The notes: generated by a model not told the origin, from the sequence alone. Shown: positions 23,390 to 36,712, counted from the first letter of the stretch. The stretch: 64,000 nt of DNA from Saussurea involucrata (GCA_033807775.1 CM066313.1:62728484-62792483), one strand, 5' to 3'. Numbers and translations: made by a program.

Positions 23390-24454
23390 AACAACAAGGA
23401 CAATGATCATGTTGTGAAACATCATACTAACTTGTATCAAAGTTATTGCATCATCATAACACAAAGAACATAACACAAAGAAGAAATCGAACTTAAAAAT
23501 CGAGCATAACATAACATAAAATTGCATTATATCACAAAGAACATAAAATTGTTGCATCATATCACAAAGAACATAATATCAAAATAATTGCATCTTCTTG
23601 ACACAAAGAACATGACAGAAACCATTTGATAAATCGAACATCATACCAACAGAAATGATAAAATATCATCATAACACAAAGAACTTAACACATAGAAGAA
23701 ATTGATAAAATAGCAGCCATCAAACAACAACCATTTAACATGAAATCGACCAATAAAACAGGTAGAAATGATAAAATAGCAGAAATCGCAAGTAATAGCT
23801 GCCATCAAACATAGCATCCATGAAATCGACCACAAACATAACATAACAGAAAGAAACTTAAAATCGAACATACTCCAAAAAAAATGGCAAGAAATAGCTG
23901 TTGTAATGAAAAGAAATGACAAGAAAATGAAAAGAACTTAAAATCGATGGTACCTGTGAATCTGTGATGATGGAGGCTATAATCGCAAAGTACCTGTGGT
24001 ATGGAGAAATCGATGGAATGGAGAAGAAGAAGATATGGTTAACAATGGCTGTCAATAAATCGGTCAAAAAATCGACCACAGCAGAAGAAGAAATCGACCA
24101 CAGAAGATGAAATCGAACAAAGAAGAAGATGGAAATCGACAATTTTTAACTGAAATCGGTCAAGAAATCGACAATTTTTACCTGTGAAGCTTCGATGATG
24201 GAGGCGACGATGGATGGAGCAGGGTATTTTCGATGATGGAGGTGTGACCTGATTAGAATAAGTTTTCCACAAAGAAGGGTATTTTTGTCCAAATAACCCT
24301 TGTTCCATCTTGTTCTAGGGGGGATGGGTGGACACGGGTGCCCCTCTCTTGTTCCAGTCAGTTCTAGCTAGTCCCACATTTGGACTCACCAAACATGGTA
24401 CAAACCTGTTCTGTCCTGTCATGTCCCATCCTGTCCAGTGTACCAAACGCACCC
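23390..24454. other. PIF/Harbinger 5' non-coding region with short repeats and right terminus
   Basis: The stretch has many copies of CACAAAGAACATAA-like (23455-23700) and GAAATCGACC-like (24060-24200) sequence and no convincing gene. It ends in the right terminal inverted repeat (about 24410-24454). Confidence 0.75.
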
Positions 24455-25413
24455 TAAATGAGCAGTGCCTATTCCAAGAATGCCCTTAGCATCAGATATT
24501 GGAGGAACCTTTGGTTCTTCGAATTTCTTAGGCTTAACGTCAACATTTATCCTGGGATTGGATCTCTGAATATGTTCATAGACCTCGGCTTTAGAAGTAT
24601 AAGGTTGCCTAGCTGAAGGTTTGGACATGGTCTTCTTCAGCTTTGGCATTTTGGTACCCTTCTAAGGAGTTTGGGAAATAGATTTCCCTTTCTCCAAGAA
24701 TTTAGGGCTCTTAGGAGATTCCTCAAGAATAGGAGCAGGGATAGAAAAGACAAACATTCCAAACTTAAGCATGGAACGATCTCTGCTTAGCTCATCTTTA
24801 TCAAAATTTAAACCAAGACCACTTCTGTCATGGACAGGGATCTGAGCATCAATTATCTCATTGAACTTTGCTGAGGATTTGCACCATCCTTCAACAGTGG
24901 CTTTCTCAGCCTTCAGCTCAGCGATAGCATGTTCGCGTTCGATGCTGATTAGTTCATTTACATATACCTGGTCTTTTAAACTTTCTTCTTTATTAGATAG
25001 TTCTTGGATCTTTAAACGACATTTTCTAAGTTGTTCAGTTAAATCTATATTTTGTTGTTCAGCTTATAATCAACTACCAGTAAATCGATAGCACAACGTC
25101 TATCAGCTTGAGTGAGAACTGGATCAGAAGAAATAGATACCTGAGAGGTAAAAGAGGTAGAAGAAATATCAGCGTTTTCTTCTTTTACTTCTTGGATTAG
25201 GGCCATCAGACAGAGGTTGGCCACATCTTCTTCATCAAAATTTGATTCTTCCTCAGATTCAGCCCAATCGTGTTCTTCAGCGATCAGACCTTTACCTCTT
25301 TGCTTGAAGTTTTTCAACTTCAGGTATTTTTCTTTCAGCTTTTGGTATTTGTCATCTCTAGGCTTAGAGGATGAAGAAGGTTTGAAAACTTTCTTTGACC
25401 TGCATTCACCTCA

Positions 25414-25673
25414 TGTCCGAAAATAATCTTTTTCAAGACTTTATCTCCTATTGTTATCCCAATAAACAAGTAATCACATTCAAGAATAATGCAAATCTCT
25501 GGTCATCTCTCATTGATATCAAGATCTAAGTACAAGAGGTGTAGAGAGAATTTAAGAGTATGTCTATCAAAGTGTTAGTGAGAAATGAGCTAAATTAGGC
25601 TATTTATACCTAGACTCAATAGTTACAAAATAACCCCTCAACTTGAATACAACATCTAAAATTGACACTAACA
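25414..25673 (-). repeat. Copia C 3' LTR (260 bp)
   Basis: On the minus strand it starts TGTTAGTGTC after the polypurine tract and ends TTTTCGGACA. It has a TATA-like GGTATAAATA (25601-25610 region). CCTCA (25409-25413) is the left flank. It does not match the LTR at the other end of the element. Confidence 0.75.
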
Positions 25674-25685
25674 TTCTCCCCGTTT
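25674..25685 (-). other. Copia C polypurine tract
   Basis: AAACGGGGAGAA on the minus strand directly before the LTR. Confidence 0.7.
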
Positions 25686-25709
25686 GTATTCAAGTGAGCC
25701 AGGTAAGCT

Positions 25710-28700
25710 TTAACCATAAAGTTCTTCCGGTAGAATGTATCTCTTTCTGATCCCAAAGATAATCTCAAACCTTTTTAGTGAATTCCGGTAATCTATTCGG
25801 TCTTGTATCGCTTTCAAGGCATTGTTGATCAAGACAATCTCTTTCTCTTTCAGAGGCACCTTTCTTTGTTCATCCAATCTTAGCCTTTCATTCAGCAGAA
25901 TCTTGATCATATAGAGTGTTCCATCAGAATACAGGTTGACTTCAATAAACCTTAAGAACTTCTTCTTCTTTTGCCCATTATGATAGACAATACCAAACTC
26001 TGGTTTTTCTAACACGGTATACAGAGGAATACCTTGCATGTCGGGTAAGCCTTTGTTTTGCCTTCGTTTGTTGACTCTGATTTGATTACTTTCCAAAGCC
26101 ATCTGGAAATCAGTTAGGTATGAAAGCTTGATCAGGTTCTTCATGAAACGTTTTAAGGCTTGATAGGCTTCAGAGTAGGTAATATCTTTGTTCAGCATCC
26201 GGGCAAGAATGTCATACAGCCTGAAGAAGTCTACACAGGTTAGGGATTTGAAGTCGGCTTCACATAAATTCCACTCTTTTCCATCTGATCTGTTGACGTA
26301 GAATCTCGGATAAAACAGATTCAAGATCTTCTCTGATTCTATCTTCACAAGCTTAACAATTTCTTTATCAGTTCTGACTGCACTGAGCTTTTGATCTTTG
26401 TCACCCAACATATACAAATATTCAATCTACTTCTTTCGTGGAAGTTTATCAATTGAATAGAGCTTTACCTTGTCAATTGGCTGAATTTTTTTCACAAACA
26501 AATCACTCCTTATATATTCTTGGAATGGAGTAATGATTCTTGTTCGGTGAGCACGTCGGACAATCAAAGTTTCTCTATCAATTAACCTCTATATATTACG
26601 TAATTCTGCCTTGGAGACTGCATATCTGATTTTGCCTTCAGGTAGATCAGGGATTACCGGAATTTGTATCACTGGATCAGGTTGATTACTTTCTTTCTCG
26701 GAATCAGAATCAGGTTGAACGTTTCCACCATCAAATACATCATCCATCTCCTCTTTAATCTTTACCACAGTTTGATCTTCATCCGAATTAATATAAATCA
26801 AATCCTATAAGAACTCGCCAGCCATTATTTCCTCATCAGTTCTGTTATCACATCCTTGAGGCTTTTCAACCGTAGGATTGATATCATCCAGAACACCAAC
26901 ATCAGCACTTTGAATCCCTTGTGTACCACCAACATTACCGGTACCCGATTCCACATTTTCAGTGACATGAACGCCCGAACCACTACCTTGTTCAACCCTT
27001 TGTCTTACACTTCTCTCCCCCTCATGGTGATCATGAACGGGATCTTGATCATCATGTCTCTGTTTGTTGGTTTGGGCTTGAATCCCACACTTCTCTTCCA
27101 CCGCTTTAATTCGGTTTGATAGGGATGTGAAGCCAGAAGATATAGCTTCGGTTAGGTTGGATATGGATTGTTGTAGGGTATTTAGTGACTCTGGTAAAGT
27201 GGCTTGTATTTCGGTTTAGCGTCTAAGTAGACCAAGAATGTCTACTTCTTCTTGAGTATTAGCATCGCCTTGTTCTAGTAAACGGGTAAGTAACTGGGAT
27301 TTCAATTCGTGTAAAGGTAAAGTATGATGTACCTTTGGGTTCGGCTGAAATTCTGGTTGAGTGTCGGATGGTGCGGATGAAGAATCAGCAACACACTTTC
27401 CTTTAACAAACTTGTGTACTTCGCTTAACAATATCTTTCAATTCGGACATCTGAGCTTTATGAGTGTTAGAGACAGACTGGATTGCCATTTCAAGCAACT
27501 TCTTAGATACATAGTTGTGAGGAGGAGGACCCACCAAAGACTGGATATCACGCGCTTGTTCCAAGGTAACACCCAGACCACTAAGGTTACTATTTGACAT
27601 AGCAGTCATAGAGACTGTATGGCCTACGTTCAACGCTGGCATAGTGTTAACGTTGGTAGGACTTCCGCCTGATCCTCGTACAGTACCAACAAATGGCGGC
27701 TGCACTCGGGGCGTTCCGGTTGGGTCACGCATAACACCAACGTTTTGTCTCACCATAGATGAAGTGACGAACGGTCTCCGTGTCCTAGGAAAGAAAGTAA
27801 AATCGAAAGGTTCTAGACTCGATCTGTGAACAAATGAAGGTGGTGGCCGGGGCAGTTGCCATTCTGTTTCAATACCAGCCGACACCGAGTGTGTCGCCGA
27901 TAGTGTTTGTGCTAATCCCCTGTGAGAAGATGAAACATCAACTTGTGAAGAAGTTGATGAGTGGATGAGTGGGGTTGTGCATTGCATAGCTGGGTCCACT
28001 ATGGCTTCTTCAATGTCTCGTGGCGACGGACGCTCACTGACAGTAGATGTGGCTACCCGGCTAGACACGGTTTGGTTAGGATCATTAGTTAAAACTTTTG
28101 TTGATCCTGTCTCACACTCACCATCTTTTTTTCTTTCCTTCTCACTCAACCTCACTTGTTTTTCTGTTTCAACTAATACTCCCTCATTTCCCCTTATCAC
28201 TCCTCCATTACCACCAGAATTAGTAGTGACGACCTTTTCAATTACAGTATCAAGATTCTCCATGACTTGATCATTGTTGTTATCATCATTGTTATCATCA
28301 GAACTATCATCCTCTTTTTCATCATCAGCATTCGCATCATCAGCATTCGCATCATCATCATCTGAACTATATACAAGATTAGCAGGATCATCAATATCCG
28401 CATCAATATCCTCAGATTCTTCCTCAGTATCGTCGGAACCAAGATCTTCCTCATCATCATCCTCAAAGATCTGAATCATCTTTTTAGATTTGGATGACTG
28501 ACCAAGAACACCCCCAACTCCTTTTCCCCTTACATCGCTTTTACCTCTCAACACGCCCTGTTCAGGTACCCTAGTATCCTGAACTCTCTTTCTAACTCTA
28601 GAACCCTCACCACGCTCACCTAATGGGTTTGCACCGTGGGTAGGCCCTACCGGTCCTGGCTGGGCCATCAGTGCATTCTCTTCTCTATACTCACTCAAAA

Positions 28701-29616
28701 TTGGTGATTCTTGGTCAGCGTAAGCAAGTAGTGCTTCAGGTAAAATCATAATCGTAGGAAAAGTTAGACCTTTCGAAAGTCGGAGATATTTCATGTAGGT
28801 AGTAGGACCAAGAACTGCATTCTCGCGTCTCGGTATCTGATTATTAGAATCCATGATAGAGCGGATGATGATCTGAAGATATCTTTGAAATGGTACAAAC
28901 GTTCTGTCTTTTGATGGCTTTGCTTTGTCGGTAACCACCTCGATCAGGTCATTCCAGATAAGAATAGCAAAGTCGATCTTTCGGTCAAAGACGATAGCAT
29001 GAAACATTCTGATTACTGAAATGCTGGCCGTGTCGACTCCCGTGTGTTTAGAAGTCATACATCTATTCACAACACTGAATAGTGTGTAATAGATCGGCGG
29101 TAGAAAGTTTCTTTTCAACTTTGATGTATTAGTCAGCACTCTATACTTCGGACGTGGATCATTGTAACCCATCCGCATAATATCCCGGCACAAATCTTCT
29201 TCAGACACCATATCTTCAAAATTTTGAGAATAAGGAAGATCAAGAACTGTCCGCCACTTTTTCAGAGTCAGCTTGGCATCAAAATGATCTACTTTCAGAG
29301 TAAAGTAGTTGGTATTTGGTACGTATTGGATGTTATGCCATACTTGTTGCAGATAGATCTCCGGAACTTGTATTGTCTTTTCAAGAGCAGTACGGAGAGG
29401 ATGGTTTTTGAAAATCTCCATTATAAGCTGATAATCCATTCTGACATGGAAATCTAGAGTATAGTTGTTCGGTTTCAATTCCTTCTTGTCTTTTGGAAGA
29501 ATAAGTTTAGCATCTAGATCTCGAGCGTTCACCGATGGATGTGATGAACGATGAGATGGGAACACCGTGTTCTCGTCAAAAGAATTACCATCACCGTGCT
29601 CTTGCAAATGTGCCAT
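25710..29616 (-). pseudogene. Copia C extra ORF, broken into several segments
   Basis: The first segment (29616-27403, 737 codons, ATG start) has the N-terminal domain shared with A and B2 (LQQVWHNIQYVPN, YYTLFSVVNRCMTSKHTG), then a long disordered acidic and Ser/Thr-rich region (DDEEDLGSDDTEEESEDID). Further pieces at 27431-27216, 27101-26805 and 26801-26589 are separated by stops or frameshifts. The last piece, 26417-25710, is the conserved C-terminal domain: DGKEWNLCEADFKSL, LSYLTDFQMALE, KPEFGIVYHNGQ and RIDYRNSLKRFEIIFGIRKRY. I see no membrane segment or signal peptide. The protein family is unnamed to me; the position is that of Sirevirus env-like ORFs. Confidence 0.82.
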
Positions 29617-31110
29617 GGTCTATGATTGACAGTGTAAGACCATTTGGATATCAGTGCTTTTTCGCCAAAACTTTTTCAAAAATTTCCTAAGTATGGGCTA
29701 CTGTCGTACAACACACCAAGTCGCTTGACACTAACTGTCGGATAAAACTGTACGACTAAAAGTTGTCGGACACGTCTCGTACGACAGTTATGAACATCTG
29801 TTTTGTGCGACGGTTTTGAATGTGAAGAACATAGTGTTGTGCGACAGTTATGAATGTTCGAACAGTGATGAACATTCAAACCCAAAAACCTAAGATTTGT
29901 CAATGAAAGCTTATCAAACTAGTGCCCTATATGTGGTTTTCTATCAGGAACACTATTCTAACATCTTTTCCTAAGAATACTAACACACAGAACGATTTAT
30001 GAAGGGTTTTCTAAAAACCCCTTTTCGACTCATCTAACAAATCAACAAACAGATGATATAAGCGATGAAATGCGATATAAAAGAGTAAACAATGATACCT
30101 GAATCGATTTTAATCCACAAAATCAATGAAACAGCAACAATCGAATCAAAATCGATAACTATGTGAGAGAATCGGATGAAACTGAAGTCAGAAAATGAAA
30201 AGACTTTCAAAATCGCACTATATATAGATCTTAGGTCAGAGTGACACGTGTCACGAAGTGATTGGTCCAAGGATTGACCGACACGTGTCAGGTAGTCGTA
30301 CAAAGCGATGTACGAGTACCTCATCTTAGTCGTATGAAACAGTGACCGACTAAGGTGGAATCGTGAACAGTAACTATCATACGATGCTTGTGCGACTAGG
30401 AATACTAGTCGAACAAAGCGTCTACGACTTGGGAAAATGAACAGTTACTATCGTACACAGCATATACGACTAGGATTGCTAGTCGGACAAGATATGTGCG
30501 ACAGTCGTGCAGGAACAGTAACTCTCGTACACGTTATGTACGACTGTCGTGCTGAAACGGTAACTGTCTTACAAGGTATGTACGACTAGGATTGCTAGTC
30601 GTACAAGACCTGTGCGACTACTTTCCAGAGTTGGAAATTTTTCAACTTGAGCTTTGAACTTTTCAAAAATTTGAACTTTTCAGATTAAAAGATATTCAGT
30701 GTTCGTTGAAAATATTTTGCTCCCCCTACAAAGATGCATAACTCTTGAGAAAATCATTTTCATCAAGTAGGGTTTGCGAAAATCATTTGAGATAGAACAC
30801 ATACCTTTGTTGTTTGGATCAAACACCTCTTCTTTGTTAAATGCTCCCCCTTGAAACATGCTCACAAACATTTATAGCTCCCCCTAAACACATGAACCAC
30901 ACATAAAACTGCACAAATAATATCAATTGAAGTACATACAGTAAAAAAATAAAATTGAAATCTACTTTGTAAAATACTGAAAGAAATCTAAATTTGAGCA
31001 AATCATAATGAATATTCAATATTATGAAAATAATTATTCTTCACTCAAAGTTATCAAATTTGAATGACTAAGAATTATTTTCAAAATGTTGAATAAAAGA
31101 TTATGATCTA
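29617..31110 (-). promoter_or_regulatory. Copia C spacer: polypurine motifs, palindrome array, candidate promoter
   Basis: On the minus strand, just after pol, AGGGGGAGC motifs occur at about 30882, 30841 and 30718. Dense words built on GTCGTAC and GTACGAC follow (30620-30290 and 29860-29695). Between them lie two CACGTG boxes (30282-30287, 30245-30250), a CCAAT-type box (GGACCAAT, 30261-30268) and TATATATAG (30218-30227). The order ACGTG, CCAAT, TATA toward the extra ORF is like that in copia A, though here the TATA box lies about 600 bases before the ATG. Confidence 0.6.
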
Positions 31111-34100
31111 TCAAACTTTCAAATTCAACATGCCTAGCTTTGAGACAAGAAAGTTGAAACGTTTCTCATCCAAAGCCTTGGTAAACAAGTCGGCAAGTTG
31201 AAATTCAGTAGAAACAAAATAGAGTTCAATTGTACCTTTTTCGACGTGATCTTTAATAAAATGATATCGTACGTCGATGTGCTTGGTTTTCGTGTGTTGA
31301 ACCGGATTCACAGATATAGCGATTGCGGACTTACTATCACAATAGATTGGAATCTTTTCATAATTACACGCAAAATCCGACAGTTGGGTTTTCATCCAGA
31401 TGACTTGTGAGCAACAACTAGCGGCCGCGACATATTCTGCCTCCGCCGTAGAAAGTGACACGCAGTTCAGTTTCTTAGACGCCCAACTTACCAACTTATC
31501 ACCCAAGAATTGGATATGTCCGGATGTGCCTTTCCGGTCCAATAAGCTACCACCATGATCCGCGTCGGAGTAGGCTGTTAGCTCGAATCCCGTGCCTTTG
31601 GGATACCATAGACCAAGGTAGGGAGTTCCTTTGAGATAGCGGAAAATGCGCTTGACGGCTCCTACATGAGATTCCTTAGGATTCACGTGAAATCTTGCAC
31701 AAAGACAAGTAGCGAACATAATATCCGGGCGACTAGCAGTTAAGAACATTAAAGATCCGACCATAACTCGATAGTGTCGTATATCAGTTTCCTTACCATG
31801 AGGATCTGGACCAATCTTTGATTGTGTTGCCATTGGTGTTCCAATGGAAATACAATTTTCCATTTTGAATTTCTTCAAGATGTCAAATATATACTTTGAC
31901 TGGTTGATGAATATCCCCGTGGAAAATTGTTTCACTTGCAATCCTAGGAAGAAATTAATCTCCCCCATCATGCTCATCTGAAATCTAGTAGTCATCAGAT
32001 CAGAAAACCATGAACATAAACCAGGGTTAGATGAACCGAATATAATATCATCTACATATATTTGTACTATTACCATCTCACCGTCTTCACGCTTGACAAA
32101 CAAAGTCGTATCAACCTTACCTTTTTCAAAGCCCGATACGAGTAGAAATTGAGATAGAACATCGTACCATGCTCGCGGGGCTTGTTTCAACCCATACAAA
32201 GCTTTATCCAAAATGTAAACGTGATTTGGATTTTCCTTGTCTACAAAACCTTCGGGTTGCGAGACATATACCTCCTCTTTTAGAATTCCATCAAGAAATG
32301 CTGTCTTTACGTCCATTTGATAGACCGTAAAGTTCTTGTATGCCGCATACGCCAAAAATATTCTGATTGCTTCAATGCGTGCGACTGGAGCGTAAGTCTC
32401 ATCATAATCTATCCCTTCTTGTTGTCGATGGCCTTTAGCTACAAGTCTCTCTTTGTTACGAACTATGATGCCATCTTCATATTTCTTGTTTTTGAACACC
32501 CACTTTGTTCCAATGATGCTTTTATCGGCCGGTCTTGGAACTAACCTCCATACCTTTAACGCTTCAAATTGATTTAGCTCTTCTTGCATAGCTAAAATCC
32601 AATCCGGGTCATTCAACGCTTCTTTGACTGTGAGTGGTTCAATGTTGCTCAAGAACATTGAAAATAAGCACTCATTCACGGTAGCACTCGAGCGAGTTTG
32701 AACTGGTTAACTTGGGTCACCGATTATTTGGTGAATCGGATGAGCCTTCGTCTACTTGGTTGTATGAGGGTGAGGAGCATAGGATTCTTGAACATTTTCA
32801 AGAGTAGCATTCGTTTCTTCTTCGGTTGGAGAAACAATTGGTTCAGCATTTGGAATTTCTGTAGGAATACTAGAAGATTCCGGTTGTGACTGAGAAATGG
32901 GTGGTTCAGGAACCGAAGAGCTAGGATTTTGTGTTGATCCTTCCATAGTAGCTGTAGTCTCTTGTTGTGGAATAACAACTTCTGGTACTTGAACATTCTG
33001 AACAGGAGTGGAGACATCAACCGGTGTTGAAGTAGATGCACCATTTTGAGTAGTTGTCGCAGCAGAAATTGTTGTAGGTGCTTGTACCATCCTGTTAGAA
33101 TTAGTAGAATTATTGTAAGTACCATAAAATTCATCATAGAATTCATCAAATAATAAATCAAGATCAGTTAATTGAGATTTTGAGGTAGAAGGTTGATCCT
33201 GATTAGAAGTTGAAGCAGGTTCTGAACTGAGATGTCCAGTAGCTAATATTCCAGTTATAACGGGTCCTGAACTGTTTTGGTCAGAAGCCAATTCGTGATG
33301 TTCATCGAATTTGACATTGACACTCTCCATTATGTTTCTAGATTGCTTCAGATATATCCTATATGACGCCGATGAGAAAGAGTATCCAACAAAGACACCA
33401 TCAATCGCCTTCGGACTGAACTTGTTCCTTTGTTCTTTGTCGTTCAATACATAACACCTACAACCAAAAACACGAAAATGTTTTATGTTAGGTTTCCGGT
33501 TATTCATGATTTCATAAGGAGTTTTATTAAACCGGTGGTGTATGACAGAACGATTATGTGTGTAAGATGCGGTTGCTACAGCTTCGGCCCATAAGAAGAG
33601 AGGAAGCTTTGAGTATGCCAACATTGTTCTCGCAGACTCGACTAACGTTCTGTTAAGCCTTTCTACAACACCGTTTTGTTCAGGAGTTATGGCGGCAGAA
33701 AATTGTTGCATAATCCCATGTGATTCATAGAAATCACCTAAGACTCTGTTCTTGAATTCTGTACCATTATCCGAACGAACGATTTTTACTGAGATCTGCA
33801 TGTTGTTCTGAGCTACCTTGATAACACCAATGAGAAGTTCTGAAGTTTCATCTTTTGACCGAAAAAACTTAACCCATGTATATCTTTAGAAATCATCGAC
33901 TATTACCAAGACGTATTTCCTCCCATTTATGCTTTCCGTTTTCATTGGACCGCACAAATCCACATGTAACAGCTCAAGTATACTCTTCGTTGTCGGTTCC
34001 GGTTTAGGCTTGTGAGGAACCCTCTTCATCTTTCCTTTCTCACACGCATCACATAGATTTTCGGCATTGAATTTCAAAGTTGGAAGCCCCCGAACTGAAT

Positions 34101-34572
34101 CTCCTAAAACCAGCTTTTGAATGTATTGAAAATTTAGATGAGATAACCGTCGGTGCCATAGCCAACTTTGTTCTTCGGAAGCTTTGGATAAAAGACACAC
34201 TTCATTGGTCGTTTTGATATTTGACAAGTTGATTGTATACAGGTTTGACTTGCGAGTTCCAACAAGAAGATTTGTTCCTTTCTCGGTTTTGACACAACAT
34301 CTTGTCTTCTTGAAGTGCACCTCCAAATCCTTATCGCAAAACTGTCCTATACTGAAAAGGTTGTGCTCCAATCCTTCAACATAGTTAACCTTCTTTATCG
34401 TAAGATTGTCTTGAATGATATCTCCAAAACCTTTTATAGGAGCAACCTGATTGTTTCCAAACCTTACACGACCAAGATCCTTTTCCATAAAATTAGTTAA
34501 CATGTGTCGTTGACCTGTCATATGCTTCGAACATCCCGAATCTAAATACCATAACTTATGTTTGTGCATCAA
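31111..34572 (-). pseudogene. Copia C pol: protease, integrase, RT, RNase H, three stops
   Basis: The frame begins right after the gag TGA, in the gag frame. Protease: WYLDSGCSKHMTG. GAG-pre-integrase: WLWHRRLSHLNFQYI, CDACEKGKMKR. Integrase: HVDLCGPM, then TAA at 33886-33888, then VRSDNGTEFKN and QNGVVERLNRTL. A Pro/Ser/Gln-rich linker ends with a stop at 32752-32754 and another soon after. RT: GTKWVFKNKK, QMDVKTAFLDG, YVDDIIFGS. RNase H: YSDADHGG, TAEAEYVAAASCC, CDSKSAIAIS, ending LADLFTKALDEKRF and LNLKV. The RT-RNase H segment is open from 32679 to 31111. Confidence 0.93.
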
Positions 34573-36355
34573 TCAGATTGAAACAGTTTTAGGTACCCAT
34601 TGAATATTGGGTCCTTTTTGGTTAGCTTGAGAAGATGTGATTTTAGATTTTTGTGTCTTCTTCTTTTTCTTCAAAGTTGACTTTCTTTTACCACTTGGGA
34701 TAAAGTAAGAATTATCCCAACAACAAGAACCAGGCATAGCAAACGCACATTCATAACCACAAACAGAGCAAAAACATTCACCATTTTTAAAATCCAACAA
34801 TTTGTCTTTGGAGTAACTTTTGTAAGGCTTTACAAAAGATTGTTTATTACCCATACCAAATTGTTTATTATTCGAAAAACTACTGTTTTTAACACTCTGT
34901 TTGGTTGAATCAGTCGTTGTTTGCTTTACCCGCCATTCTTGTGCTTTCTTCTCTGAATTCACAAAATTATCTGAAATAACAGAAGATTTAGAATTAGAAT
35001 CTTCAGAACTCTGAACTTGACCTTTCTTTGACACTTTACACTTCTTTCTTTTCTCTAAAGGTGGTTTCTTCGTGTTTGAACACTCACCTTTATAGAAAGT
35101 ACTCGAAGATTTTTCATTGTTTATATAAGAAACAGGTGTTATTAAAATTGGACTTTTCTGAGATGATTGAAATGAAAGACTACCACATTGAACACATTCG
35201 AGATTCTTTCTTGCAAGAGTCAATAGATCAGAAACATAAGTCTTTTCACTTTTATTGCATTTCATACAAGAATTATTGACTCTGTGTTCAGAAGTAGTAT
35301 TCAACTCAATCTTCTTAGAAATCCTTTTCAGATCATCTTTCATTTTGCTTTCCTCTTTTTCTTTTCAGAATTCTCAAATCTTTGCTCTCCAAACGGTTTC
35401 CTTTCAAAGCTGTTGTTCTCAAACTTTCGCGAACCAGAAGTATACCTCAAATTGTTGTTTGATGATTGTGGTTTGAAAAATTTCCTTTGTAAATGCCTAG
35501 TGAGAAGAATCATTGCTTGTTCTAATTCAGCACCATTGTCAGAGATATTACCCGAATAACCAGTATCAAACCATCCAGAATCATCCGACTTAAAACAATT
35601 TGCTTGTACTTCAGCTTGGAGTGCAATTGGTTCTTGTGAAACCTCTTTCTTCTTTTTCTTATTCTTTTCCTCTCATCTACTTCCATCTCATCTTGCAACA
35701 TAGTTTCATACAGCTCATGTAACGGCATTGTTGACAGTCTAGGATTTTGTTTCATTTTTCTTGAAACACTCTTCCACTCAGGTTGAAGAACGTTAAGAAA
35801 TTTGACATTTATCTCAACTAGATCCTTTTTGACTTTGTTCTTACTCAGTTCGTTGAGTAGAATCATAAACCTGTCATACGTGTCGTGAAGTGACTCATCT
35901 TTCTTAGCCTTAAACTCTTCATACCTATTGATGCACATTGTGATTTTCATCTGATTTCCAATCTGAGACCCTTGTAACATCTTTTCTAACTGTCTCCACA
36001 TGTTGTTTGCCGTATCTTTGTAACTATCTATCTTGTTGAAGACTTCATTCGGAATACCCATGATTACATATGATCTTGCCTTTTTATCTGCTTCATATCT
36101 AGCCTTTTGATCATCATTGTATTCAGATACAGGAATCAACTTAGCCATTGTGATGTTTGGAACATCTAGAACTGGAACATCTTCATATACTGGTTTCATT
36201 AAGCCATTGTAAAGAGAATCTAGTAAGTGAATACCATTTGATTGTCGTTCAAGGAAATCTTCAAACCTTTCTTTCCATTGTTCATACTCTTTTTCGATCA
36301 AAATCGGAGGTCTAGTATCACTTCCCAAAGAATTCATTATGTCGTTTCTATTCAT
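34573..36355 (-). pseudogene. Copia C gag, frameshifted and lacking a CCHC knuckle
   Basis: The start MNRNDIMNSLGSDTRPPIL leads to a UBN2-type capsid domain (YEQWKERFEDFLERQ, YEEFKAKKDESLHDTYDRF, VKFLNVLQPEWKS). A frameshift near 35670 moves the coding to another frame, and from 35343 the C-terminal part is open: NNSCMKCNKSEKTYVSDLLTLARKNLECVQCG, then a Lys/Ser-rich end with WVPK. Compared with copia F, the segment that should hold the CCHC knuckle and long coiled coil is missing. Gag ends in TGA (34573-34575), directly followed in frame by protease. Confidence 0.88.
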
Positions 36356-36712
36356 CTTGAAGATTACTTGTATTGATCTTTACACAGAAAAGTGAATTTG
36401 TGAAAATTTGACAGTCTGTCGGGGCAACAGTGTACGACTATCGTATAGAACGTGTGCGACAGTACAAGTGAACAGTAACTGTCGTACAGAACGTGTACGA
36501 CTTGGATTCAGCAACAGTAACTATCGTACAACAAGTTTGCGACTTGGACCAACACTCGTACGAAACTTGTACGACTTGGTCAAATGAACAGTAACTGTCG
36601 TAGAAGCTGTGTACGACTAAGACCCGTGAACAGTAACTCTCTTACAATACCTGTACGACAAGAAATCTAGTCGGTCAGTAATCGTGCCAAAGTTATGATG
36701 CTATGAATTATG
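36356..36712 (-). repeat. Copia C leader, part next to gag: GTCGTAC palindrome array
   Basis: Non-coding. Between about 36416 and 36680, GAACAGTAACTGTCGTAC- and GTACGACTTGG-like units recur. Neighbouring GTCGTAC and GTACGAC words can pair into hairpins. The same words occur in the spacer after pol. The leader is cut by E at 36712 and resumes at 52306. Confidence 0.8.

Larger units (their letters stand above)
20905..24454 (-). mobile_element. PIF/Harbinger DNA transposon, 3.55 kb, two genes
   Basis: The ends are inverted: GGGTACGTTTGGTAC at 20905 and the complement of GGGTGCGTTTGGTAC at 24454, followed inside by ACAGG-type repeats. The flanks are TAA at 20902-20904 and TAA at 24455-24457, the 3-bp duplication typical of this superfamily. 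It carries the expected pair of genes on the minus strand: a DDE transposase and a Myb/SANT protein. It is inserted in gag-B. The transposase has a frameshift and a stop, so this copy is not autonomous as it stands. Confidence 0.95.
20872..25413 (-). pseudogene. Gag-B: old copia gag fragment, split by the PIF/Harbinger element
   Basis: Minus-strand gag sequence at 24455-25413 and 20872-20904 is homologous to the gag of copia B2: KGLIAEEHDW, EEDVANLCLMALIQE and VPPISDAKGILGIGTA match KGMIAEDHD, DDDEANLCLMAQIE and VPPISNAKGILGVGPA. The match continues across the PIF insertion (ATGC and ATGGTCCT resume at 20872-20890). Several stops and frameshifts break it. It covers gag from just after the CCHC knuckle. 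Copia A is inserted at its left end and copia C at its right end, so it is the oldest layer here. Confidence 0.8.

Noticed and set aside
23455..24200. Possible RNA gene or satellite in the PIF 5' region
   Set aside because: Only degenerate CACAAAGAACATAA and AAATCGACC repeats; no stable structure or promoter seen.
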